NCBI GenBank assembly: GCA_032988165.1
Contig: JANTQF010000058.1
Coordinates: 1 to 64,000 of the forward strand
Length of the DNA stretch: 64,000 bases
Origin: Emmonsiellopsis sp. PD_33
Taxonomy: Eukaryota > Ascomycota > Eurotiomycetes > Onygenales > Ajellomycetaceae
Direction: 5' to 3'
Made by a program: the position numbers and the translations under genes. Positions within the stretch are counted from its first letter, which is position 1. Every line of letters begins with the position of its first letter. The notes under the pieces are model-generated. The model saw only the letters and a program-made list of their open reading frames with translations, was not told the origin of the DNA and did no database searches. Of this stretch, positions 46,825 through 59,167 are shown piece by piece.

Positions 46825-47482
46825 TTGTGGGGAGGTTTTCTTTTCCTCTCTTTTTTTAGCCCGTTTGACGCGTTGGTAATTGTCATGATTATCGATATTT
46901 GACTCGCTTTGACTCCATAGTCAAATTCTTCAATCCTTTGGTTAACTTGTCTTTCTTCCTATTTTTGACCTGAATGAGGCAAAAACTCAAGTCTTCGACT
47001 CCAGGCACGCGAACAGGAATTAGGATATCGGCGCCAGGGAACCCGTCTAATTCGCGCAAGCTAAGCCCTCCACCTCAACCTCCGGTGACCATTAACAATT
47101 TCTTTAGTGATGCAGTCCACCATCAGGGCCTGGGAGAGATTGATCCTTTCAGTTGTTGGGTTAACCCAACCCCCCTGTAGACCACACCTTTAGGCGTGGG
47201 TCCAGTTCCACGAGATTTTGTGACTGATCTGGCGTTATATACTGCTATATCTGGGTAAAAGCTCTAGATCGGTAGTTGTCAATGCGAACATTTGAATCAT
47301 TGCTGATAGGCGAAGAGGATCAACGAAGAAGCTCGTTGCTGAAACGTTGAATTGGGTCGGTACGGTTCGTGGCTGCTTCAGCTGAAAAGGAAAGGCCCCA
47401 AGGACAATTTAGTGGCCAACATAGGAAAAAACAAAGGAAAACCCCCCCTTCCCCCTCCCGCAGATGCCGGAAACATCTAGAA
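46825..47482. other. Intergenic / possible divergent promoter
   Basis: A plus-strand frame 46974-47177 (MRQKLKSSTPGTRTG...) starts with ATG but has no recognisable domain, so I do not call it a gene. The rest shows nothing clear. Confidence 0.35.
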
Positions 47483-47872
47483 CTAGCCACGCTCAAAGGA
47501 GCAAGGTTCTGAGCGGCCGCGGTACAAACAATCATTGCACTTGGCTCCAACCCCGCCAGAGATGTAGGGCCCCCAGGTAAGGGTAAGCCCAGGGTGGCAA
47601 TGGCTGCAAGGCCGCGGAGGAACACCACCAGACCGGGTCACCAGGTACCCTTCGCGCAGCTGGGTCCGCACACCCAGTTGGGCAACGGTGTCCAACCGGT
47701 GTAGGAAGGGGATCCGAAGAGTTGGCTCCCTAGCCCAGCACCCCTCGAGGAAGCGTCCGGGTGCTTCGCGAGGTTGTCGGAGGTTGGACGAAGTTCGACG
47801 GCTTCTTCCACGAGGTATGGCGGACAGGAGGGGCATCAAAAGAAGGGGTTTAGTGGTGGAAAGGGCTAGCAT
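47483..47872 (-). CDS. DUF3716-like Cys-rich protein, copy 2 (5' end uncertain)
   Basis: From the in-frame ATG at 47872 the frame encodes 129 residues. An Arg-rich leader precedes EAPGRFLEGCWAREP, then GYLVTRSGGVPPRPCSHC, WGPYISGG, KCNDCLYRG and PCSF before the stop. The Cys spacing (C-x2-C, about 19 residues, C-x2-C, then C-S-F) fits the DUF3716 pattern as I know it and could bind zinc; function is unknown. The frame stays open upstream to about 48127 without an ATG, so upstream exons are likely, and ORFs at 48242-48577 and 48793-49053 could be part of the same gene. Confidence 0.45.
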   Translation of the reverse strand: MLALSTTKPLLLMPLLSAIPRGRSRRTSSNLRQPREAPGRFLEGCWAREPTLRIPFLHRLDTVAQLGVRTQLREGYLVTRSGGVPPRPCSHCHPGLTLTWGPYISGGVGAKCNDCLYRGRSEPCSFERG

Positions 47873-49391
47873 CTGGCGTATTGAATGGGGCGCTATTGGA
47901 TGCGGGATTCGTAGGTCTATGATGCGAGGGGACGGCGGATGGGCTAAAACGCGGAGACGGAGTGTATCATCGTTGTGTATATAGATATATAACTCTTGTG
48001 ATTGCCGTCTGCAAATGCCGTGAGTTGTTGATGGTATGGGTTCGCAGCAAGAGGGCAATAATGTAATAGCAGTGCCAGTCAAAACCCTGTCCAGCGGTTG
48101 CACTTCTGTCTTATAACTGGACACCACGACAGTGATGTTGACCTTCTTGAACGCAAACTGGAATTGGGAGCATCCTCAGTGATTAATTCCTTCGGCTTCG
48201 CTAGGCTGATAGATTTGATGAGGTGTGTGTCTTGTGGAACGTCATCGTCGATTATATCTGAGGGAATAATATAAGATAAGGATGGGGCTCACACCCGTTG
48301 GACTTAGATTCGGGTGCTTCTTCGTCTGATTCTGCATCGGTGGACTCGTTTTGGGAATTCGCGGTCGTGGGTTGGATGTAAGGGCCTTTGGTTTATGATA
48401 ATGATGAATCATTTGAAAGTATGATGTGGGTATAACCTCATCTGATGTTGAGTGAGTATCATCTGATGTTGAGGAAGTACTATCATCTGTGTTGCTGGGC
48501 AGTGCAGGGGTGTGGGGCAATATCCCATACCTAAATGGTGTCATAAGAGTGACAGGATGAAATGATTCCTCTATCATAAACAGAGTGTCAGTTCACTCTT
48601 TTGACCAAGTTCTATCATCATGTGGTAAGAAGGCTTCAACAACTTGATACAAGAATTTTTTAACAGAGTGGCCCTGAATCTCTATCATTCCATCCAATGC
48701 CAGGTCCTAGACCCTCTGGGTAAGTATGCGAACGATCCTTTCGCGACCTCGGTGGCTAGACGGATTCGTCTAAGTTAGATTTAGAAGCTTCGTCAAAGTA
48801 TCCTGTATCGCTGAAGAGGCTGTAGGATGGGAATTTTCGCTTCCTCCGCTTTGGCTGCCTGCATTTTGGCTGCTTCATATCGCCGCCAAACGCTTGCATT
48901 GGCATCCTCCAGCGGAATCTTGACAATATCGTGATTAGGGCACAGTATCGTACTGGCGATGCGTGACTCTAGATAGGAGAACGTGTATATATATGGATAA
49001 ATAAAAGAGGCCAGAGGGTTGGCATTCCATCCTCGAAAAGTAGGCCATAGCAACGGAATATGGGGTCGTTAGCCATGGCGAGTTCGGGGCGTTGGTCATT
49101 GGCGTTCGCGTTCCCCTAGTCGCGGTAATTCAGGGGATCGCCGACGCCCGCGGCGGTTGGGGTTTCGGAAATGGTCGACGGCCCGCGTAGTGCGGGAATC
49201 AAATTATGGGAGCAACTGGAAATTCTCTGCTCCCTGAGGGGCGTGCAGCGGTGGCGCATCACATCGCGGAGGGTTTGCAGGGGGCATTGGAAGCACAGGA
49301 GTCTACAGGAATGATTAGTATAATGTTTTGAACTCTCCGGTGGGCACTTACAGGAAAAAGTGGTGTCGCATGGCTCGGTGGTAGGGCCACA
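47873..49391. other. Possible upstream exons of the DUF3716-like gene; duplicated exon border
   Basis: Minus-strand frames with coding character occur. 48577-48242 starts at an ATG (MIEESFHPVTLMTP) and is Ser/Thr-rich. 49053-48793 includes DIVKIPLEDANASVWRRYEAAKMQAAKAEEAK and lacks an ATG. Bases 49220-49370 share an exon, GTAAGTGCCCACC donor and PVLxxPP... reading with 44290-44400, so this is a second copy of the same gene segment. No full model could be closed in frame. Confidence 0.35.
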
Positions 49392-51085
49392 TTATAGGTG
49401 GGAACGTATAGTGGGTGACCTGACTGAGAACTTGCCGAAAAAGAAAAGGAGAGGGAAAACCCATTCTAGGTCGCACGTAGACTGGGATGGCAGGGTTTGT
49501 CGGGCGTAATCGTCCAATTTTGTTGCTAATAGTTGAAAACAGTCGCAGGCATGGCATCTTCGCACCACTTGCCGGATTTCTTCACAATCGAAGCTCAAAC
49601 TCGTTAATCCAGTGTTGCATGAGACTCGGGGGTGAAATGACTAGCTTGGGCCCCATACGGTTGTTGTTGATTAGGCGGGCATGGACACCACTCTCAACAC
49701 AGGCACACTGGATGGGGAAATCTTGTTGGGATGGACATTTATCCATTTTGCTTGGTTGTCCAGGGGGGAGGTGGCGTTCGGGGGGCGTTAAATGTTCATC
49801 CAAGTCTGGATAAGGGGTATCATCCATGGAGACATCAGAATTGCTGCTGCTTTCATTGTCAGCATCACCATGTTGGATGGGATTGGTGTTTGGAGTATCA
49901 TCAGTGTCGCTAGACTCGCTTCCGTTGCAGTTACCATTTGATGGTTCCCGGTCGATCGAAACATCTTCAAAGAAAAGCAGCAACGGTCAGCAATGGACAC
50001 GGGAAACGCCAAACAATTTAAAGCATACCTGGATGCGGTTCGTCCCCGCCAACTTCTCAATATCAGATTCATATGGTGTTTGGGGTTGGACCGAGCCTGG
50101 GGAAAGGACATCATCCATAGGGTCATCAGTTTCACCACTACTTTGATCATGAGAGGCAGTCTGATTGCGGCTTGAAGACTGGCCATTTGGGGTGCGAAAA
50201 TCGTTTGGTTGGTAGGGTTGGGAATGGCGTGAAGAGGGGGGTTTGTTGGAAAACAGGCTGCCATGTGGAGTGCTAAAATGGGTGGAGTTGGATGCTCGGT
50301 TTGTCAGGTTTTGCCCAGACTTAAGCAGAACTTGGACAGGGAGGCTATGAGTACCATAGGTGTTGATAGGTTTTAAGACAGCTGACTGTAGTTGCCGCGA
50401 GTGTGTTAGCTCTATGGAAAGGTTTCCAAAGACAGCAAACATCTCATATGGGTGCCAGCTAAAACCACGAGGAGCTTCATCGGCAATGATATCCTAGAGC
50501 TTTTGCAACTGGTATACACCTGGGTCTGCCCAAGAAGATACGCGTGCTCCGTGTTCGAAGGCAAAAATCGGTAGAGACGGTGCGGGGACGTTCGAACGGG
50601 ATGTATAACGGGGACGAAGAAATGGCTGCAACAGCGATGATTGACTCTGTATATAGTAACGCGATTGGACGCACTGGGACTTGGTCAATACCGGTACGTC
50701 TCTTGGGCCTTTTCTGGCCTGTGTTTGAAAAGTCAAAGGGCCAACTTACTTTAGCCAGCTATCATCTTGCGAAGAGGGCCGTATCTGACCCTCATCGCTA
50801 TGTCGAGCTGCGCCACTTGGTCCTCAATAAGTCGCCGACGGTGCGTTGGTGGTGTCCACAACTCGAAAGAGGCGGACCAGGGACATTTTCCTGAGGGCGG
50901 TCAAGAACGTTTCGGCTAATACCTACATAGGCCGAATATATTGTTTCGTTATTCTTTTTCGTACCAGCGCATAGCAGCGCATATACCCCCGCAAGATTCT
51001 CCTGCCCAAAGCGTCGAACTGGAACCGGGAGGCGGTCGATGAGCTCTTGAGTTGTGGGAAGGGTATTGGCACTAAAAAGCGACAT
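49392..51085 (-). pseudogene. GIY-YIG-like gene, apparently inactivated
   Basis: The frame starts at ATG 51085 (MSLFSANTLP), or on an upstream exon joined by the acceptor near 51136. It encodes QENLAGVYALL, then IYSAYVGISRNVLDR, matching the G-[IV]-Y ... Y-[IV]-G ... R core of GIY-YIG nucleases. Downstream coding-like segments follow: RVSSWADPGVYQLQKL, a TAG at 50494, DEAPRGFSWHPYEMFAVFG, a Ser/Pro-rich linker to GTNRIQ, an intron, then an acidic stretch (SIDREPSNGNCNGSESSD...) joined out of phase. A further shift near 49590 leads to EEIRQVVRRCHACDC. At least one nonsense codon and two phase breaks argue for decay, although undetected introns could explain some. The target and role are unknown. 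Confidence 0.45.
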
Positions 51086-53218
51086 GTCCGCATCAAAATA
51101 CTGAACCAGCAGCTCCTTCTGTATGAGCTTTCTAAAGGAAAAATAAAAGTTAGCGTGAGTTTTCGGGGGAGAGGAGGGGGTGTTAAAGGGGGAACTCAAT
51201 CAGGCCCACCTCAGTTCATTAGGAATTGGCTTCCCCTCCACTCCTGACCATTGACGGCACCACTCAGCACCTCTAGTCCTTGAGCACTACACGGCACGAG
51301 CTGGTCGATTTGTGTCGATTTTTCGAGAATGGATGGGTTAACGATAATGGCGGGGATAGGTTGCAAGGAGTATATATAAAGGGCTGGCAAGCAAATGCAA
51401 AGAATTCTGGAAGAAATGCCGTGAGATTCAACCCCCTGGGACTGGGGAAGCATCATCATAACAATCGAAGGCGTGTCAAGTTATATTATTCGAGTCAAGG
51501 TAGTAACTCGGATTGCGACGGAGACGATCATTTTCGGATGGGACATCTTTCGTGCAAATCCTGGTCGTATTCCGGACAGGGTCGTTCTACCCCGAAAGCC
51601 CACCTGATGAAGTCTCTGGTAGTGAGGTGACTAAGTAGCGGAATGGCTGGTAAGAAGCGTTTCCCTCGAAACCACAGAAGGTTAGACGGACTGACTGACC
51701 GAAGAAAAGAAAAGGATCGTTTTCGCGTTTGATATGGCTTTTTAAGTGGAATTTGGGACGGTGATGGGGCGACAGTTTCACTGGTAACTGTCGTAAATTG
51801 ATAGATTTGGGTGATCGTATATGGTAAACGAAGTTAATTAGGAGAAGTGAAGAGGGCGACCGTATGATGCGCGCTTTGAAAGGAGTGACGGCGAGAGATA
51901 GGCCATGATAATATGGAGTCGTGAAGGTGTATGGAGACTTTCCGCGATGGTTGGGTTGCGAAACGCTGGGGCATATATATATATATATAGATGTATATAG
52001 AAAAAGGACGGATTGCTAGAAAATCATAGGGAGAAGAGAGGCAGAATGTTGGGGGTATAAGTAAGTGATGTCCGGGTAGGAATGTCAGATTAATTCCACA
52101 TACTGATTTGGAGAACCCGATCCCGCCCTGACACTGGAGGAGTTGGGGAACAATGCAGATTCCGAATAATCAAAGAAGGTATCGGATTGCAATGTATTGC
52201 AGAAGACATCAGCATAGAAAATACAAAGGGTTGGACACTAGGAGCAGGCGTGTACGCTGTCTAGCGGACAGATGCAGGCGGATAAGATGCCAACAATGTA
52301 TGTAGGTGAGCCGAAAGAGGGTCACAGAGGAAAAATAGAAGAGAAGAGAAGAATAAAAATCTCTATTCAAAGTATACAGAGCAAAGCCAGCAACCCGCAG
52401 CTCCGGAGTTTGACCAGGACAACGCAGTAGCTTCATCATTCATGCTGCATCCCAGCCGATCCTAACAGAAAAATAGGCAGTGATAACAAAGCATAGATAG
52501 ACATCCGGCAGCGCGCGTCTTTCACCCCTGAGCTGAGTGATCCTGGTGGCATTCCGCTCCCCGTCCAGGGAATACTAGCATCTTGGTGACAAACCCTTGT
52601 TGATGAGTTATTCATTCATCCTGCCTCGGATTCAACGCAGAGGCACATAGGTCAGTGCTTGTAGAATTATCTCTGCATCACTGTTAGCATCCATTCATTC
52701 ATCCCAAACTTAACAACAAGAAAGAATCCACCTGGCAGAGCATATGGTTACTCTAGTTGTGATCTAGCTCGGCATCCCGCTTAGCCCAATCCAACCACCG
52801 GCAAACAGCAGAAATGAAAGGGGAGATGTGTCTGTCGTTCCATGGAACTGTTCCCGCAAGCTTCCATCCATTGACTGAAAGAGCCAAAGATCGCGATCAA
52901 GATAGAAGTTGGGTTCCTCCCGCAAGAAGGTTTAGCCGAGCGCCGGTGCCTGCCCCTATTACGTCATCATATTTAGTCAGCATTCCTTCCCCCGCTACGG
53001 CAGATGAACCGCGGCTATTTTGCGTGTGGGCAACGGGCTGGGAAAGAGGGTGCATACTACATAGCCGTCGGCTTTGGAACAACAAGGGATCAAAAACTTC
53101 TCCTTCTTTGTGGTTTTTATTGTTGGACTTTTGTTTTATCTTTCAACCTGATAGGTTAACTACATTTTCCTCTTCTAGTAGAAGTAAGAGAAAAAAAAAT
53201 TACACAAATTACCATATC
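51086..53218. other. Intergenic right border of the accessory island
   Basis: About 2.1 kb with no supported gene. The left end may hold an upstream exon of the GIY-YIG-like frame (acceptor near 51136). The right end is the T-rich leader of the ABM gene. Confidence 0.4.
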
Positions 53219-53794
53219 ATGGCATCGAAAGAAATCCACATCATCGCGACGCTGCAGGCGAAGCCTGGCAAGCTGGATGAAGTAAGTTGTCACTCTGGTT
53301 CAGCCATTAAATCCAACCCATATGTATTTTATGCAAATACGGGTCTATCCATGTGTATAAACAACTCCATGTGCTAACCTCCCTAATCAGGTCGCCGCCC
53401 TCTTCGCCGAAACCGCCAAAAAAGTCCACGCCTCCGAGCCCAACACTCTGGCCTACTACTCCATTAAGCCAAAGAAGGGAGACGAGCTCTTCGTTGTTGA
53501 GAGGTATGTGGTATTCCGTCACGTTCCCAGAACTGTTTGTGCCGTATATATTCTTGTCGTATATTTGTGAAAACCACGTCTCCCCTTCGTCTCCTTTCCG
53601 AGGGCTAAACGTTTCATATATCGGGTACATTTTAACATCTCAATAGATACAAGGACGCTGCTTCTCTCCAGGCCCACGGAGGTTCGGAGACCTTCAAGGC
53701 GTTCTCCAAGGCTGTGGGGCCATTGTTGGCCGCCCCGTTGAAGATTCAGATTGGCCCTCAAGTTGGGGGGTTCCGGAGGGAGTCGAACTTGTAG
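53219..53794 (+). CDS. Antibiotic-biosynthesis-monooxygenase (ABM) domain protein
   Basis: Three exons (53219-53281, 53391-53503, 53647-53794) give 107 residues in frame. The single domain is a ferredoxin-like alpha/beta fold: strand HIIATLQAKPGKLDE, helix VAALFAETAKKVHASEP, strand LAYYSIKPK, ELFVVERYKD, then SLQAHGGSETFKAFSKAVGPLLAAP. ABM proteins form dimeric barrels that oxidise quinones or act as small cytosolic oxygenases without cofactor; many fungal members are uncharacterised. No signal peptide. The ATG is preceded by an AT-rich leader. Introns are 109 and 143 nt, with GTAAGT and GTATGT donors. Confidence 0.88.
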
Positions 53795-55950
53795 ATAGGT
53801 GATGGTGAAGGCCTCATCATGAGACGGTTTCGCGGTTGTAGTTGAGAGGTGAGAGGAGGAGGAGAGGGGAGGGGCGGCAAAAAGAATATGTAACGCCTGT
53901 GCCTATTCCGTTCATCGCTAGTTATGTATAAAGTGTATATATGTACATATGTGCCAGGGTTCCAGGAGGTCATGGAACTGCATGGGCCTCAAGCAGCCAT
54001 ATAGCGAAAAAGGACTGCTTCGGTATGTGAGTTTCTGAAACTCTTCTGATGGTGATAGATCCTTGTCCATTGCTGTTGCTGATTTTGAGGCTGTGCGGAA
54101 TTGCAGCAGACGGCCTAAGAATACTGTGCGCTAGACATAGCACTAAGAGGATATTTATATAGGAAAAGCAAGCTGTTGGGGTCGTATGTAGTATGGTGCT
54201 GGACGGCTCATATGGATTTTAGTTGAGATAGACTCGACTATCCTCCCGGCGCCGACATAATCTCTCGGTTGCACGACAGGCCAGGGTGTCGACATCATCT
54301 CCGCAGGGCTCTACAGGAATCTGTCAGGGGTTATTACACAACTGTAGGAGAGGTTAGATAGATATCCGCTGCTGATATCATAATGCTAGCGAATACGCCG
54401 TTCTCCCATCCCACCTTGATAACGCTGATATATAAAAACTCCAGCTGTATTTGCTGTCGAGTGGCTGCCATAGCAAGATGAATCCCCCCAGTAGCTACTA
54501 CAGAAGGTCGTCCCGGTATACTGTTGGTGGCTGCCGCCTCTGTGCCACCCGCCAGCATCCAGGGAGCTAAACTTAGGCACTCATCCATGCTCGCAGGCGC
54601 AGGCCAGGATGGGCCACATGGAAGCAGACATGGCTAACCGCGACGAGAGCAAGGAAGCCTAGTCAGGGTGGCTCTGAGAGAGGGATTGGATAGGGAGAGC
54701 CGAAACTGGTATTTTCAGCGCTATCAACGACCAGGACTAGTCAACCAGGGCAGCCAAATGGCGCGCCCTGATGTTTCAACCCCGATGCAGGGCGCTTCAC
54801 CACCGGCCACGAGGGGGGCGTAGGGACGAGTAGAGACAGCCAAAAATAAAGGCGCATGGCAGCGGGAACACAACCACGGACGGCGTTGGCGCTGGAACTC
54901 CGGGAGGGCAGCCAATGGGTCGGTGCCGCGCCAAGACTTCGAGAACGATACAGTCGGTGCGGCTGCTTGGCGGTTGGCTGGGGGGAAAGCAACCTGGCCG
55001 GCCTCGCTGACTTCCATCCTCAACCTCACCCCATCCCCAGTCCTCTCGCTGGTCTCTCTCTGCACGCCTCGTTCGCTGTCTGTGTGCTCTGCGCCTGTCT
55101 TGTCCCCCCAGAGCACCGTCCTCGTCCTGTCCGCGTGGTTCTGATCGTTATCGTCGCTGTCGTTCGTCCCGTGTCGTCGTCCGTCTCCTTTAAAGCTCCC
55201 CCATCTGCTTCTCGCGATCCCCACCCACCCACTCGCTCCCAACCTCATCCTTCGCAATTGTCCCATCCTCCCACACTTTGCGCGTCTTCTTCTCCCCTAC
55301 GATAGCTGGCTTCTACCCGAATCGAGTTTCTTCGCGCCTTCGTCCTTTGTTTTCTGCCACGCCTGCCCCGTATCAGTTCCAGGGAGCTGTTTACCACCGT
55401 CTGCTGAACGTCGAGGGAACGCACATTCACTCTGCAATCCCCAGACCTCTTTTCCCCACCGCTGTGTTTCTCCAGGAATCTCTCGACCGGGATTCTGTAG
55501 CATTGAGCTGGTGCTTGATAGTATATACCCTTATATCGCCGTTGAACTCGCGGTCTGCCGTCGTGACCTGCCAGGTTGCAGCTCGGCCAGTATAATTGCT
55601 CTCCGGTGAATTGGCTCTGTCTTGTGACACGCAGCAATTCATTCACTTGTTGATAGGTGAGACTCTGTTCTTTTGCTGCTGCCAGTGCTGCCAGTGTTGC
55701 CAGTGTTGCCAGTGTTGCTTGTTTGTTTGAAGCAGTTGTCTGAGTGAGGATACACAGTACCAAACTGTGAGTCCTCGTCAACCGCACCACCATCCCGCAC
55801 CTGGCTGCACCTGTCATCAAGCTTCAAAGAGAAGGAGTCTGTGCTGACGCCGAGAAATACTAGCCTCATCCTTCCCCACATTAACCGCCTTGTCGTCAAT
55901 CCATCCTCAACCTTACTCCACAATCTACATCTCCTCCACACTCAGCAAAG
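53795..55950. other. Long intergenic region / racA 5' region
   Basis: About 2.2 kb. From about 54980 the sequence is strongly pyrimidine-rich and runs to the racA ATG, as expected of a long fungal promoter and 5' UTR. A short tandem of GCCAGTGTT units lies near 55681-55716. No gene is supported. Confidence 0.5.
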
Positions 55951-56872
55951 ATGGCCTCTGGACCTGCTACCCAGAGCTTGAAGGTTGGTTGGAGCCTTTG
56001 GCTTCTCTCTGCTCCCTTATATCTGGCCAGGCCGTACTGAATGGCTTCTCTGATCTAGTGTGTTGTTACTGGTGATGGTGCTGTTGGCAAGGTGAGAGAC
56101 AATCCCCCCTGATATCGTTATATCGAAGCTGTCTAACATAAAGCCAGACCTGCCTGCTTATCTCGTACACCACAAATGCATTCCCTGGGGAGTACATTCC
56201 TACTGTGTATGTTTTGATCTGGTAGCTCCTTAGACGCGTTTGAACAGCTCTAACGGGACACAGCTTCGATAACTACTCCGCCAGTGTCATGGTTGATGGG
56301 AAGCCAATCAGCCTTGGTCTTTGGGATACAGCCGGACAGGAAGATTACGACAGACTTCGCCCGTTGTCCTACCCGCAGACCGATGTTTTCTTGATCTGCT
56401 TCTCCATCGTCAGCCCTCCCTCTTTCGACAACGTCAAGGCAAAGGTGCGTTGAGCATTTCCCCCAGCCGCTAGATTCAGGGCCATTTCTAGCTGCTGTTG
56501 TTCTAATATACATCGTAGTGGTACCCTGAAATCGAGCACCACGCGCCCAATGTCCCCATCATCCTCGTTGGCACCAAGCTCGATCTGCGTGAAGACAAGG
56601 CCACTGCTGAGAGTCTCCGCGCGAAGAAAATGGAGCCGGTCTCGTATGAGCAGGCTCTTGCAGTCGCAAAGGAAATCAAGGCACAGAAATACCTGGAGTG
56701 TTCTGCTCTTACCCAGCGTAATCTGAAGAGCGTCTTCGACGAAGCCATTCGGTATGTCTGGCTGAATTATTTTTTCACGCCTTACGAGAGGACTAACTAA
56801 CATATTCGCAGCGCTGTTCTGAACCCACGTCCCGTGACAAAACCCAAGAAGGGCAAATGCACCGTCCTCTGA
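55951..56872 (+). CDS. Rac-type Rho GTPase (RacA)
   Basis: Six exons (55951-55983, 56059-56091, 56148-56206, 56264-56444, 56519-56751, 56812-56872) give 199 residues in frame. The G1 loop is GDGAVGKT (16-23); intron 2 falls between its Lys and Thr. Switch I has PTVFDNYSA, G3 is [12 protein letters not shown]4 is TKLD, G5 is CSAL. The tail has a polybasic KPKKGK and the prenylation box CTVL, whose final Leu predicts geranylgeranylation. The SLK start and [18 protein letters not shown] distinguish it from Cdc42. Rac acts at the plasma membrane in polarity, hyphal tip growth and NADPH oxidase control. The 11-codon second exon is unusually short but required for frame. Confidence 0.97.
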
Positions 56873-59167
56873 AGTGCTCATTCGCGAAACGCTCTAGAGT
56901 GGCTTATTTCACTGCCTACGGTTAAGGAATGCGAGAAACGACCAATGATATCCCCAAGCATGCTAGTTTTTCTTCAATTCGTGCGATTTCACTTCAACAA
57001 ATAACAACGGGCCACGGCCATACTTCAATCATTCCTTTCTTGAGGAAATGGACTTACTGGTTTTTACTTTTTCTGTAGACAAACTGCCCGACAATGGACC
57101 ACCGATAATCAAGCTACTGTGGGAGGAACGAGCTGGTTTAGCATGGGTTACGTACGATTCCCATGTTACAGAGATGCATTTGATTTTCTGTTCGCGCAAG
57201 CCGTCCTTTGGCAACTGATGGTCACATCATGCCTTTCAAGATTTTTCTGTTCGTTACAAAAGCTTCCGCTTTGTTTGTCTCTGCCTGCACCCCAGCGTTG
57301 CCTTTTTTTTGCGTTCCACGACTCTCTAATACCCCTGGAAGACGCTCTAATAATTCCCCGGCAATCTCACGATACCCAAATTACCTGCCTCCTGCTTTTC
57401 AATTCAAGGATCGAAAGCTCCGTCCCCTTAGTGTCCTTCCTGCTTCTTCCTCTCCAGAGTCCGATATCTGCCGTATTTTATCGTTGCTCGTTTTATCTCT
57501 GCTCATCTCCGGTCGTCATAAGGCGTGCTCCATCATATACGATGAATTCTGCGAGATATTCCCGGCTTCTACATGCCCGACGCCCCCCCTTAATATTCTC
57601 TGCCTCGTTATGTTATATATTTTATTGTCAAGGCTTTTTTTTCTATTAAATCTCCTTCCCCCTTCTTTCTAGTCCATGATTCTTCCGTCATTCCATCCAC
57701 GGGTGCGGTGACTTCCCATTTCCTCCTCCATCCACACCAACCCACGTCGAAAAAAAAAAGTTCGCCAATAGCTTCCCCCATTATGCGGCATTTGCCCTCT
57801 TCCTTCACATAATTATGAAAACCAATATTTCTTTGCGCCGGTGGTGTGGACGGGGAGAGGGATGAAGGGACTCTCCTCCTCCCTGTTGCTGTTGGTTTTT
57901 TCCACTTTGCAACTGTCGTATATCTTTGTTCTTCTTCACACAGGCATTACGGAGTATGAAAAATTCGAAATTAAGTTTTCTTCAAATACAATTATAAAAA
58001 GAGAGATGGTTTTCTTTTTTATTATTAAAAGACGCGATGATTTGATATGTAAACGGTGTCCGTCTGTCTGTATGCTATTTATTATCTTCCATGTGCCGAA
58101 CGACAGCGCCCACATCTCGCGCGAACTTGGGGTGTGTGTTTATTTTGAGTTTTGGAAACCTTCCCCTCTCTCTCTCTCTCTCCGCCCATCTCGACCACGA
58201 CGAGATATATAACTTATATGGCTATGACTATGCAGTTGCCGACGTTACCCGGTGACCTTGGAATATCTCTTGCTATAAGACCTCAAAATCCCGCTCGTGC
58301 CGGCGGGGTGTTGACGTGTTGAGGTGGAACTTTTGGGGGGGTTAGGGGTCGATTGATCGGGCCTTGAGGCGGATTGGTAGGTGCTAGAGACGGGAATCAT
58401 GAGGAGCGGAGGGTTGAGGTGGATAGTTTAATAATGGATTGATTTTATGTGGGGGTACCTAGGTAGGTAGGTAGACACCCTTTATGGGGCTTTGTGTTTG
58501 TAAGGCCAGGGTTATGCTGTTGGGTATCAGAGGAACCTAATGTAACCCCCGCCCCTCCCGGCCGGATGGTTTCAATGATTAACGTCTTGCTATCATGGCG
58601 CTGCCATCTTCTCATTTTCGGAGTGGGCTGGGGCGTAAATAACATCCCGGCGGCGGACCGCACCAGTGACAGATCTGGCGCTTATCGAGTGCGTGGATGC
58701 TTGAGATAAAGTTGGAGATTCGAGACAGGTCGTAGCACAGCCTGGCCCGTGTGGATGTGGGAATTTTGCCATTGGCAAACTGGTCAAAGGACCCTGCCCC
58801 TACTCTCGGGCAAAGAGAGCGTGTGGTGGGCAGCCAATACAGATAGGAGCTCATGCTCCGGAGGATTGGGCTAGAAATGGTTCATCCCCGATATCTAAAA
58901 CCCTGGAGGAGAGGTGTTACTCTTTTGCAAGAACGGGAAATGGAGAGAGAAGAAGAGAATAGAGAAAAAAAGAAAAGAAAAAAAAAACATAATAATATAA
59001 AATTGTAACCAACGCATGGAATACGAAAGGAAAAGAAAACAGCGAAACCAAAAAGCAAACCAAAGCAAATATATTACTCCCCCACTCCCTGACCCCTTTT
59101 TTTGTTATATCCCTTTTTTTTTTACTTACCCGACAGACATCTCTGCAACCGCTTCCTATCTCCCTCT
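56873..59167. other. Convergent intergenic region, racA / NOP6
   Basis: About 2.3 kb lies between two converging stops. It contains T-rich blocks, a (CT)n run near 58168-58181 and an A-rich tract near 58965-58995. No gene is supported. Confidence 0.5.

Noticed and set aside
46974..47180. 68-codon plus-strand frame starting with ATG
   Set aside because: No domain, no splice continuation found, and it lies in a decayed region. Left as a note only.
54856..55305. 149-codon plus-strand frame before racA
   Set aside because: It lies in the pyrimidine-rich racA promoter/leader, has no domain, and composition explains its openness.
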